Assembly (NCBI RefSeq): GCF_001638985.1
Contig: NW_017265135.1
Coordinates: 2,967,223-3,031,222, forward strand
Source of the DNA: Phycomyces blakesleeanus NRRL 1555(-)
Lineage: Eukaryota > Mucoromycota > Mucoromycetes > Mucorales > Phycomycetaceae
DNA: 64,000 nt
Reading direction: 5' to 3'
The notes under the pieces are model-generated. The model saw only the letters and a program-made list of their open reading frames with translations, was not told where the DNA came from and searched no databases. Positions within the stretch are counted from its first letter, which is position 1. Every line of letters begins with the position of its first letter. Shown piece by piece: positions 11,301 through 23,534 of the stretch. Position numbers and translations under genes: made by a program.

Positions 11301-13696
11301 GCTATTGATTTTAATTTTTATGATTATATTTTGTATTCAATGACACAGGAACCTATTTTTACTTCAAACAAAAAAAATAAACCTTGTTTTCCACGTTTAG
11401 ATGTCTTTTTGAGCGAATTTTCATGTACGTGTGCATCATAGCACCCGACGATTCTATTGGTGCGTCGGCTCTTTACCAGTATGGTATTGGACTTGTCCTA
11501 CTACCAAAATAATTTATCCACTTTTTTTTTTATATGTGTATTTTATATGTATTTTATATATCTGTATGCCTCATCTCTATTGATTTCTCTCTTCTATATA
11601 TTTCATCAGTGTAATAAAAAGGGATCATCCTGTGGAGTGGGACAGCGTCCTACCAAACACCTATGTCAGTATAATGTCCATCTACAAATTATTTACCAAA
11701 AATAACAAGTTTATTTTTAAACATGATTTGCTGTAACAAATCAATCATCACAAAACCCAAAGACAATACAACCAACTACTTGGATGAGAGCGGTAATTTA
11801 TAAATATATATTTTATTTCTTTATTGATTTCTTGATTTCTTGGTTTTATTGATTTATTTTTACATTGCAAATAATAGTTAAAAAAAGAAATCAAAAAGAT
11901 ATAAAAGCTCCCTTATTTCCCTTTTTCTTTCTCTTTCTTCCTTTCTTCCTTTCTTCGTTTTCTTCACTCACTCACTCATCCACCCATTCACTTCCTCACT
12001 TATATTCTTTTTGTTCCTCTTGTTCTTTATATTCACTTCCATGTATTTTATATACATCTTTTATATTTCGATCTGCTTCTCAGAAACCTTTACTTTACCT
12101 ATCTTATCTTTGATCAAAACCATGATCAGACCTTTCGACACTCGGGCAAGAAACAACCAGATATATATATATATATATTAATATAAATAATATGATTAGA
12201 TCTCTTGATAACTTTGTCTTAAACAAAAATATATGAAAATATACACGTTCAAATACGTGCATATCTACAGAGAGAAAGAAGTAAGAAAAAATTACAGTAA
12301 GAGCACCGCAAACGCACACATACACGCACACACATACGTACATCAGTATATTTGTTCTTATTCACTTGTATTCTTTGTACCACATTTCCATGGAAACGCC
12401 TATTATTGTACAATGATGTCAGGATCTCCATTCTCGGAACCGCCTACAAAAGGAAATTAGTGTAACCATATTACATCACCACACTTAAGTCTCTTTCAAA
12501 AAAAGAAACAAATAATTCCAAGCAACGCGCTCATTCGTCAATGCTTATTTTTATCTTAAACCATTCTTTTTCGTTAAAGGTTTTTTTTTTTTGAATTTTG
12601 GCATTTCATCATGAACGCGCTTTGTGCACACAAACGTACAAGTACACAAACACACAAGTACACAGGAGCACAGGAGTACAGAAACACAAGCACAAGCACA
12701 CAAGTACAAACATACAAATATACCACCACATCTACAACTACAGAGATATCTACACCTGCACTCTCCCCTGCCCCTACATCTGCACCTGTACATGAGCGCA
12801 CGCGACAAACATATAAACATACACGCACACATATAAATATACATATACATACAGAAGAATATAATTCGAAAGAATGCAGTCCATCGGCCTATTCACGTTC
12901 GCATCTACATTCTCATTCGCATTCGCATTCACACTCGCATTCGTATTTACAAATCAGATACACAGATAGACAGACAAACAGATGGATAAGGAAAGAGAAG
13001 GAGAGAGAGAGAAAGAGAGGGAGATCGGAGGGTCAGTGTGATAGCTCTAAAATAATAGTTTTCTCCTTCCCCTTGCACAAACAAGTAAGGGGTAGAAAGC
13101 GCCATTCATTCTAGAATGTACACCTATCCATATTTTGAATGAATCGGCACAACTCCTTTTGGACCCTTGTACGATCGAGATGGCCACGTTGCGGACAAAA
13201 CGTGGGACATGCGATGCACAAGCAAAACGTGGGACTTTAGATCGCACAAGAAAAAAAATAAGAATAAGAATAAGAATCCAAAAAGAAAGTGGGAGGTTAA
13301 TTTTAATCTACAAAAAAAAAACGGCACCCCTTTCTTTTTGTTACAAAATCCTAGTCACACACAAAGAGGGAAAAATGGTTTTAACTTGTTACGCAAAAAA
13401 CGCATAATTTTTGGAATCCCTTTTACGCACAAATGGAAAAACTTGCGATATTCACCAACAAATTTTTATGTGCCTGTATTTGTGATTAGTCCATTCATTG
13501 ATTATTTCAAATCCCACAATCCACACAATCCGTACAACCAACACTACAGCTACCGTCGCCAGCACCACCTCCGCCACTATCATCACAGCTAACAATATAA
13601 ATGACTAAACAATAATAAGCTGTACTTCACAACCTTGTTCAATATCTTTTCTCTCTCTCTCTCTTTACTTTTACTTCAATTAAAGGCTAAAAGATT

Positions 13697-14909
<1,213 letters not shown>

Positions 14910-15665
14910 TTTTCAAAAACAAAGCTAAACCAAAAATAAATAAACAGTGTTTTCTATTCTCATCAATATGTAGTGTATTGCGTACTTTGAGCTTTGTATT
15001 TTACGTATGAATGGTGCTGTGTATATTTAGATTAGATGTATATACACATATGTATTCTATGTATATACTTGTACACAATTTACATTTAGAATAACATATA
15101 GTCTTACTGTGCTTATATTGTCGCAGCAAACGTGGCGTATCCAATGTTTCGCAGTGAATGTTTCGCAGTAAATGTGTCGCAGTAAAAATAAAATAAATAA
15201 AAAAAAAGTCTCACATCTTGTCAACATACACAGAATTGTTCAGCAAGTTTTACAGGATGCCTTGTCAAGTAAAGATATGTAGTGCACTACAAGGTGACGC
15301 AGTTCAATATACTATAGTAATGCAGCAGTGTTTTATTAATAAATTGCGTTCTGTTACCATTACTATTATAGCATCATCGATGGAGCATACATCTGTTAGA
15401 AACTATATATGTAATGGTAATTATAGCTATTAATACCAAGAGATATTTCGTAATTATTGTCTATTTTGGATATTTTTATTTTATTTTATAGTGTAGTGTA
15501 GTGTAATGTAATGTAATATAATATAATACAATGTAACCGTCCCAAATTCATTCATGGCTTTAAAACAAGTATGCCGCCCAGGTTAGACCCTTCTTCCTTA
15601 TATTTAACTTTATAACTATCTCTTTATCTATCTATCTATCTATCCATATACATTTACATCACACC
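14910..15665. other. intergenic between two plus-strand genes
   Basis: 3' flank of nitronate monooxygenase, then the promoter of the E2 gene. A short near-repeat (AATGTTTCGCAGT / AATGTGTCGCAGT) occurs at 15140-15182, a TAGTG/TAATG pentamer tract at 15490-15530 and an ATCT tract near 15620-15645. The 71-codon frame at 15218 has no supporting features. Confidence 0.5.
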
Positions 15666-16048
15666 ATGGCATTAAAGCGTATTCAACGAGTTGAGTTGTT
15701 TGAATAACAAACCACCACAAAGGCTAATCAACTGAATAATTTCTTTTATATGTCTATTACATTCACGCAATCGCACAATCACATTTATATTCACATCAAA
15801 GGAGCTTGCAGAGATTACCAAGAGTCCACCAGAGGGCATCAGTGCAACTACTGTGGATGAAGACTTGTTTAATTGGAGAGGTAAAATGCGCGTAATACAA
15901 ATATCAATCTATTATTGTCATTATTATTACCATTCATTTTGAAAGCATTAACAGTTTACCTTTTTCTTTCTTTCTTTTGTGATTTTGTTATGATTATTTG
16001 TGCTTACATTCTATAGCCACTATTAATGGACCTGTAAGTAAACCAGCT

Positions 16049-16079
<31 letters not shown>

Positions 16080-16807
16080 CGCGTAAAATGTCATTCTAAA
16101 ATCCCTTTTTTTTGTTGCTGTTTCTGTTACTGTTAATCTAGCCCAACAGTGTCTACAAAGGCGGTGTATTTCATTTGACTATCGTGTTTAGCCATGATTA
16201 CCCTTTCAAACCACCAATTGTAAGGATATAATTATACACAGGTGTATATTGTTCGTTCATTCATTCATTTTATTTATTTGTAGATCAAATTTATCACCAA
16301 AATTTATCATCCCAATATTGACAACGATGGGTCAATTTGCATTGATTTGCTAAAGGCTGATGTGTGGAAGCCTGCTACTAAAGTGCATCAAGGTAAACAA
16401 ACAAACACACAATTAAAATATCTTCAAAAGAAAATAATGTAGATAAAAAAAAAGAGGTGTTTTGGATTGTAATGAGTTGAAAGGAGGGAATTATAAGAAA
16501 GATAGTTTATATAAAGGATGAGGGATTAATTCATTAATAATTCTTTCTTTGAAATTGTCATTTCATTGTAGTTCTTGGGGCCATTGCATATATATTGGAA
16601 CATCCTAATCCGGATGATGCCTTGGTAGCTTCTGTTGCTGAAGTTTACAACACCAATCAGGCCAAGTTTGTAAAGCTCGCTCAGGAAAACGTCAAAAAGG
16701 TAATTGAAGAGCATACAATAATTTACAGATATATACATATTTACTGACACTTTGAATGATCATGATCATATTATTCTTTTCTATAGTATGCCACTGCCCA
16801 GCAATAA
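15666..16807 (+). CDS. ubiquitin-conjugating enzyme E2
   Basis: Seven exons: 15666-15689, 15802-15880, 16017-16033, 16142-16219, 16284-16392, 16572-16699 and 16787-16807. They join in phase to 151 residues, a minimal E2 core. The protein starts [20 protein letters not shown] as in the UBE2D/UBC4 group and has YPFKPP and [15 protein letters not shown]. The catalytic cysteine is Cys85, preceded by the HPN motif. The segment [13 protein letters not shown] and the QENVKKYATAQQ end are closer to UBE2L3, so the subfamily is uncertain. It would accept ubiquitin from E1 and pass it to RING or HECT ligases. Exon 3 is only 17 nt (encodes TINGP plus part of Ala) and exon 1 has 24 coding nt. The first intron has the weak donor GTTGAG, chosen because it restores the conserved RIQREL. 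Confidence 0.94.
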
Positions 16808-17354
16808 TCGTACTATTAACAACAGTAGTAATGTTAATAATATTAAGAACAACAACAAATATAAACACGAAAAAAAAGCGCAAACACACAAACGTATATA
16901 TATATATATATCCAACACTCATTCATATACAAATATACATCCTCTGTATATTATTTTTTCCTTCTTATATATATATATATATTAATCTATACAATTCAAT
17001 TCAATTCAATTCGATCCCTTTTTAATATTTATATTTATTTTTACACTGAGATGAGACCTTTTCCCGGGTCTGTGAACTTTTGACAAGGGGAAACTTTTAC
17101 CGAGAGTAATTGGTTAGTTGAGGTTAACGTTGAAGTTGAAAGGGAAAGGGAAAGAGATGAAAGAGATAGAGAGGATAAAATAAAGAGGAAAAGATATATA
17201 TATATATATATAAAAGACATACACACACAAATACACACACACATATATATATATGGGAGTGAATGAATAAGTGAGTGAATGAGTGAATGAGTGAATGAGT
17301 GTGGGTGGGTGGGTGAGTGGGATGGGTGTGTTTGGTTTTGTGATACAGAATAAG
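16808..17354. other. convergent spacer, E2 and NCS-1 3' ends
   Basis: Both flanking genes end here. It contains TA and CAAT/TCAAT tracts (16960-17010), a short GA-rich stretch (17140-17190) and GAGTGAAT repeats (17255-17305) close to the NCS-1 stop. No exon is seen. Confidence 0.5.
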
Positions 17355-17922
17355 TTAGACGAGTCCATCGTACAGATTCAGCGCCTGGACAATTGTTGGG
17401 TCCTTTTTCGATCCTTCTCTGAACTCCTCCTTGCTTAATCGACCGTCCTTATCCTAATAATCGTTTATATTTTTATATTTGTATTTTTTTTATTAGACAA
17501 ACTACATAATATCTCATATTTGTATTTGTATCTATCTATCTTTCTTTCTATTATTCTTTTTATTCTCTTTCCTTCTTCTCATATATACACACATACGTAC
17601 ACACGCATATTTATACATAAAGAGAAAGAGGAAAAGAGGGGGAGGGGGCGAAGGGGAACTTGTTCTTCTTTGTTAAATTATAATATTATTCTTATTACTT
17701 ACAAGGTCCATAAGATCAAAGATCTTCTTGACTCTCAATTCTGGGGTTGCCTCATCCGGAGGTAGTTTTACCATACTACCGACCATCTTGTAAATTGCAT
17801 CGACTATGTGCAGCATCTCATCATAGGTGATAAACCCATCATTGTCGATATCATACAGCTATTTCAACCCACACAAGCCCAAATAACAATCATTTAATTA
17901 ACCAACTAGTTTCCACAGCTTA

Positions 17923-17953
<31 letters not shown>

Positions 17954-18879
17954 ACATATCTACGTATACTGAAATAAAAGAAAAAAAAATACAGAGATAT
18001 TTACCTGAAATGCCCCTGTATAATATCATGTACATACACATTCAAATAGATGTGTAATAGACAGTAAAGTATATAGAATCCCAATGAAAAACAAACAAAG
18101 CGAGGGAGTGAGTATTAGAGGGCTCGATTAAAAGTAATTTCCATGCATAGTATACAATATAGACACTCCCCCCCCCCCCTTCTTCTACACCCAATTCATC
18201 CATTTAATTTCATTGATTACTTCATTAATTAATTAATTTAGGTTTTTTTTTGGTTGACTTACAAAACAGCTTTTCATCAATCTGACCACGACTGGTGATC
18301 GAAAGTGCACAGATAAACTCTTTAAAGTCAATTGTTCCATTCTTGTCGTTGTCGAATACATTGAATACATAGTCAGCAAACCGAGAGGGGTCACCAAACG
18401 GAAAGAATTGTTTATAAATCTTTTGGAATTCAGTCTTGTCTAGTTGACCAGACGGGCAATCCTTAAGAAAGCCCTTGTACCTGCAATACAAATACACATT
18501 AACAACAGATTTAATAATAGTAATAGATATCGATTATTTTTGTTGTCAATGTTGTCATTGTTGTTGTCATTGTGGGGATGAGGTTATAATAGAAGATGGA
18601 AATTGTCTTTCTTGTCTTGTCTTGTCTTGCCCTGTCCTGGTCCCTTTTCTTCTTTCCTTAAAAAATAAAATTCATTGACATACCATTGTTGAAGTTCTTT
18701 CTTGTCAACTATTGGTGAATGAACAAATTGGTTAATACTAGCAACATGACGGATTCCCTTTGCTTTATATTACTATTATTATTATAGTAATAATGATAAT
18801 AATATATTCACTTACAGTATGTACACTTTTGAAGGTCTCCGAGTTGTTCGGGTGACAATTTACTTTGAGCTTTACCCAT
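17355..18879 (-). CDS. ncs1: neuronal calcium sensor 1 / frequenin homologue
   Basis: Six exons: 18816-18879, 18684-18708, 18263-18480, 18005-18015, 17703-17858 and 17355-17453. They join in phase to exactly 190 residues, the standard NCS-1 length. The N-terminus [11 protein letters not shown] has Gly2 for myristoylation. EF1 is degenerate ([12 protein letters not shown], with the family's Cys-Pro). EF2 ([12 protein letters not shown]), EF3 ([12 protein letters not shown]) and EF4 ([12 protein letters not shown]) keep the calcium ligands. The protein ends [11 protein letters not shown] as in the family. Known homologues bind and activate phosphatidylinositol 4-kinase at the Golgi and affect calcium signalling. 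Exon 4 is only 11 nt; with one base from exon 3 it encodes the invariant WAFQ, and it is flanked by TACAG and GTAAAT. Exon 2 is 25 nt. Confidence 0.96.
18005..18015 (-). other. ncs1: 11-nt microexon of NCS-1
   Basis: The minus-strand sequence GGGCATTTCAG sits between a TATACAG acceptor and a GTAAAT donor. Without it the frame between exons 3 and 5 is broken and the conserved W-A-F between EF2 and EF3 is lost. Confidence 0.92.
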
Positions 18880-20223
18880 TGTGTGATGACAAGACAAAAA
18901 CCAAAAAATGAAATAAAAAAAATATATTAGAGAGAGAGAAAAAAAAAGAGAGAGAGAGAGCAAATAATGAATAAGAAATATTATAGAATTGAAGTCTATT
19001 TGTGCTGAGTACTCACGTGATGTGCTTGATCATTGCACACACCCACGCACACACATATATATATATCACCCCCATCCCCCATCATCATAATCAAAGTGGA
19101 TTTATCTATACATATACATTTATATATATCAAAAAATATATGCTCTCAAGACCTTCAAGTCTTACAATTTTAGTTATACTTTTATACTTTTATATTGCAC
19201 TCTATAGCCTACTTATATATATATATCTAATTTATTTGAATTAAAAAAAACATTTCACTTGTATATATATATAACATATATATATATATGATACTTGAAT
19301 GAATGGTCAGCGGAAACTCTACTAAATAGTCAGAGTAGAATAACAAAGAGAGAAATAGTATGGATGTGGAAAATCAAGGCATGGTATTTTACGCCTTTAG
19401 GATAACTAGCCATTTGCGTATATTTATGAGTGTGGGTTAGTGAGTGAGTGAGTTAGTGAGTGTGTGTGTGGAGAGAGAGAGAGTGGGGATTTAATCTATT
19501 AATTATTTATATGTATAACATTTTTATTTTGATTTTGATTTGATATATATATATATATTTTGTAAGCATGTGTTCTGATGTCCTTTTGTCGGCATTAAAG
19601 CGGAGACAGGACGTGGCTTGCAAGTAGTTCTTTTTGGATGATTACAACAAAAGATTGGACGCTCTAAAATAACCGAATCTCCGTTTATATAGTTAGGCAA
19701 AAAGGCGTTGCCAACAAGCAATATATATCTTTCACACACAGAGAGATATATATAAACAGAAAATCGTAAAAGGTAGAATGTAATTTAATAATTTGATAAA
19801 TATATATATATATATATAAAAGAATATACACATATACAATCGAGAGGTAAATAGAGAGAGAGAGAGAGGTAGAAATAAAGAGATAGATAGATAGATAGAG
19901 AGACAAGGTAGATAATAAGAATAATATAATAGGAATAATAGAAAAATAAATAAAAGCAGCAGCAGCAGAAGAAGAAGAAGAAGAAGAAGAAGAAGAATAA
20001 AAGAATAAGACTAAGACTAAGAGTAAGGAGATGAGGATGATGATTAGACAAAAGAAAGACACACACACACACACAAAAAATATAAGAAGAAGAAGACTAA
20101 TCAAGAACAAGGATAAGGACAAGGACACAAAAGAAATAAAGAATTAAATCAAGAGATTATCATTTCCTTTTTTTTTCTTTTTTCTTTCTTTCTTCTCTTC
20201 TTTTTCTTTTTTTTTTGATTTCT
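18880..20223. other. intergenic, microsatellite-rich
   Basis: Upstream of NCS-1 and downstream of the Ras gene. It holds GA tracts (18930-18960, 19470-19485, 19850-19870), TA tracts and a GAA/GCA triplet run (19955-19995). The 147- and 95-codon minus-strand frames at 19685-20128 are translations of these repeats. No gene supported. Confidence 0.5.
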
Positions 20224-21542
20224 TTATAAGATAAAGCATCTCTTCTTTTCCTTTTTAGCCTTGCTCTTTGGACCAACACGGACACCGTCTCTCTGGGCGC
20301 GGATGGTCTTGACTACCTGGTAGAATGACCGTTCGACATTTACACACGTCTTGGCAGATGTTTCGATAAAATCGCATGCTAACCGTTTGGCCATAGCACA
20401 ACCTTCCTCGCGTGTTACTTCTCTCTCGGTCACCTTATCACACTTGTTACCGACCAACATTAATGGTACATTGTCAATATCCTTGACGCGGAAGATCTGG
20501 TCTCTGAAGCGTTCGACTCGTTCAAAGGTAGAGTAAGAGGTAATGGAGTAGACCAGCAAGAAACCTTCGCCATCTCTACATCATTACCACCAAATGTTTA
20601 TGTGAGTATATAAGCATAACAAAATTATGAACCAAATGAAATGAAAATAAATAAATAAAAATACTGGCTGTTTAACAGCACCACACCACACCACAAAGCA
20701 TACTTATAATTATATATTCTTTATCATTTTACCTAATCCATTGGTCTCTCAATGCAGTGTATTCCTCTATAGTAATTGATTAATACCTGCAATAAAAAAA
20801 ACACACACATCCACATATATATATAACTTACCTTGGCCAGCAGTATCAAGTACTTCCAATACACATGGTTGGTCATCAATAACGACTTGCTTACGGTAAG
20901 AATCTTCAATTGTAGGATCGTAGGTCTAAATGAGGATGAGGATGAGTGATTTTAAATAAATGATGATAATTAAGAACAAGAGAGAGATGGAGAGATAGAG
21001 GGTCGAATTGGTGTATATTGAATATTAGGAATCTCTACATCTTTTTGGTTGTTTCAATTTGAATTACCTCTACAGAAAATAAAGACAATTATATACATGA
21101 GCATAAATGATAGTAAAAAAAAATATTATTATTATTATAACTATTTACTTACCAACAAAGTGATTCAAGCACAACTATTATATGTAAGAATCATAATATT
21201 TTTGTTGTTGTTGAATAGAGACGTAAATATTCATATAATTAATAAAGAAGAGGTTAGTTTCCAATAGTATAGTAATTATGTTTCTTTTCAATTCTAAAAA
21301 AAATAAAAAAAATAAAAAAACAAATAGAAAGGTTTTGTTCTTTTGTTTTCATTACTTGAATTGTTAATGCTGTCTATTCATTATTGAATTCAATGTATGT
21401 ATATATAAAGACAAAAAAGGTAAATTCAGATTAGTATATTGATTTAACATCATTTATTATTACTATTTCGTTAGTCTAATGAAGTCTAGGTTACCTTGCC
21501 AACACCACCATCACCAAGAACGACGAGTTTGTAAAGCATCAT
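20224..21542 (-). CDS. ras2: Ras family small GTPase, fungal Ras2 type
   Basis: Seven exons: 21495-21542, 21356-21373, 21153-21174, 21068-21069, 20832-20925, 20733-20766 and 20224-20575. They give 189 residues. G1 is GDGGVGKT and the effector loop is [10 protein letters not shown]3 is [22 protein letters not shown]4 is NKCD and G5 is ETSAK. The lysine-rich tail [10 protein letters not shown] ends in a CAAX box with Leu last, which predicts geranylgeranylation. The segment [21 protein letters not shown] is typical of fungal RAS-2, which controls growth and morphogenesis through the membrane. Exons 2, 3 and 4 are 18, 22 and 2 nt. The 2-nt exon AG is required to keep the frame and supplies the invariant Glu of FVETYDP. 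Ras1 or Rheb are less likely given the effector and tail sequence. Confidence 0.94.
21068..21069 (-). other. ras2: predicted 2-nt microexon of the Ras gene
   Basis: On the minus strand TTTTCTGTAG is followed by AG and then GTAATT. The preceding exon ends GTT G and the next starts ACC TAC. Direct joining shifts the frame, while inserting AG gives Val-Glu-Thr, exactly the Ras consensus. The other TAG-AG in this interval is followed by AT, not GT. Confidence 0.75.
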
Positions 21543-23534
21543 TGTAAATTTATAAATATAAATATATATATAAAAAATATATTATATATATATATTTTAA
21601 TGAATTTTTTTTATAAAAGAAAAAGAGAGAGAGAGAGAAAATAAAAATAAAAAATAAAATAAAAAATATAAAAGGAACGGAAAGGGAAATTATATAAAAT
21701 ATAAAATAAAATGAATTAAAGTAATACACCACGAGGCATTTTTTTTTCTCTTTCTTTCTTTTGGCCCAACATAATTATTATTTTATTTTCTTTTTACTAT
21801 TGTATCTATAATAAGCCTAGTCCTTATTCTTCTCTTATATAATAGTAATAGTAGTAGTAGTAGTAGTAGCAGCAATAATATTGGTTGTGTAGAATAGGGT
21901 TTTGTTTCATTATAATGGATTTAATATATTTAGTGCACAAGCTACAGAATACACAAACAAATATACTTCTTTAAGATCTACATATGCTCGTAGATAGTTA
22001 GTGTTCAAATGGGTACATAATTATCATTACAAACTTAATCATTTGACTAGTATTAATAATATAGTAGTAAGCAGAAAACAAAATATCTTTCTTTACTGCT
22101 GTGTGCGCACGTATCACTTTTTCTAAAATAATAATAGTAATTTAAAAAATTGCGATAAAAGTTGCGAGAGCCGTAGCACTTTCGCAATAAAGTTTTTTTT
22201 TTTTTTTAAAAAAAGAACATTGGATATTGAAATAAACAACCAATGAAAAATGAAAATTTATTGTAGTGTTTCAATATGTTTCAATGTGAAATACAAATAC
22301 AAATAAAAATAGAAAAGAATCTATTGAATACAAAACATGTGTGTGAGATGGGGAAATCAACCACGGGGATATATGTATATACATATATAATGACTAAAAA
22401 AAGAAGAAGAAGAAGAAGAATATAACAACAGCAGCACAAAGGGTCTACATTCAATACTCGTCCTTCAATTGGAGTTTATGGCTTTCTTTCTTTATAAGAG
22501 ACAAGTTGACTTGAGATTGAATACCCTCTATAAATCTTGTTAATAATTGATAAAAAGTACCTTTTACAAAACACATACAGAAGAACTAGATTCAAGATCT
22601 CTCTTGACCCTTAATTACGCCAAACTATTTTCTCCTCTTTAGATGTGTGTGTGCAAAACGAAGAGAAAGAGATAGAAAGAGATGGAAATAAAGAGACAAG
22701 CAAAGAAAAGTCTCCTTCAATTGGAGAAAATTTTGATCTTCATCTAAACAAATTTCCATCTTTCTCTCTCTCTCTATTTATATAAACATTCTGTATTACA
22801 CACTCAAACTCAAAATTTATATTAATGTAATATAATAGAATTCAAGTATATTACCCTTCCTCTCTTGAATATTTTATTGTAGAGCAATTGGTTTTGCTTT
22901 ACAATTTTAACCAATAGGAGAAGAAGAAGAAGTTCAAATGAATAAAAGAAAAGAAAAGAAAATAAAAAAAAAGGTCGATAATATCATTAATGTAATTTGT
23001 ATTATTTGTATTTGTATTAATATTTTGTATTAGTATTAGTATTTGTGTTAGGGTTATTATTATTATTATGAGGAAGAAGAAGAAGATTATTATTATTATT
23101 ATTATTTTTAAACGCTTTGTTTTTCTTCATTGATACTTTCTTACTGCTACTACCTCTCTTTCTCTTTCTTTCTTTTTTATTTAAGGATTATTTTTTTTTA
23201 GTTTTGGTTTTGGTTTTGGTTTTTGGTTTTGGGTTTTGGGTTTGCCTTTTTTTTTTTTTGGTTTTTGGGTTGTTCGTAGTGATGTTGGTGTTGGATATGG
23301 ATTTGGTGTTGTATTTGGTGTTGGAGTTGGCGCTAGCGTTTGAATGAGAATGGTGTTGGATAGATAGAGGCGAACGAGAGAAAGAAAGAAAGAAAGAGAA
23401 AGAGAAAGAGAGCAAGAAGAACAAGAAGAATAAGATTGGGTTGGGTTGGGTTGGGTTGGGTTGAGAGAGGGAGGGGATAAAAGACAGAACATAAAAAGAA
23501 AAAGAAAGAAGTAAGATAAGATAAAATAAATAAA
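21543..23534. other. divergent-side spacer with simple repeats
   Basis: Ras promoter side and CYRI 3' flank. Contains TAG tract (21850-21870), a T15A7 tract (22193-22214), ATT tracts near 23055-23105, a TTTTGG-like tract (23198-23248) and the TTGGG tract at 23436-23461. Frames at 23117-23659 on either strand are low-complexity translations of these tracts. Confidence 0.5.
23436..23461 (+). repeat. (TTGGG)n tract, G-quadruplex-capable
   Basis: Five TTGGG units followed by TTGAG. Five GGG runs with two-base loops meet the standard intramolecular G4 pattern on the plus strand, about 75 nt beyond the CYRI stop codon. Confidence 0.85.

Larger units (their letters stand above)
10465..13696. other. 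intergenic, compound microsatellites
   Basis: Divergent spacer between the coiled-coil gene and nitronate monooxygenase. It holds TATACA tracts at 10780-10840, a (TGT)n tract at 11272-11300, TC-rich sequence at 11920-12000, an ACAC/CACAAG-type degenerate tract at 12620-12860 and CATTCG hexamers at 12890-12940. The open frames across 12550-13110 are periodic translations of these repeats on both strands. No exon or RNA gene is supported. Confidence 0.5.

Noticed and set aside
12551..13114. Overlapping frames on both strands, up to 167 codons
   Set aside because: Periodic ACAC/CACAAG and CATTCG repeats give open frames in several phases; no start context, splice sites or protein-like segments.
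19685..20128. 147-codon minus-strand frame rich in Leu, Ser and Ile
   Set aside because: Translation of GA, TA and GAA microsatellites. A second overlapping frame gives similar low-complexity sequence.
23181..23492. 103-codon frame with PTPNPTQ-like repeats
   Set aside because: Generated by TTGGG and TTTTGG repeats on the opposite strand.
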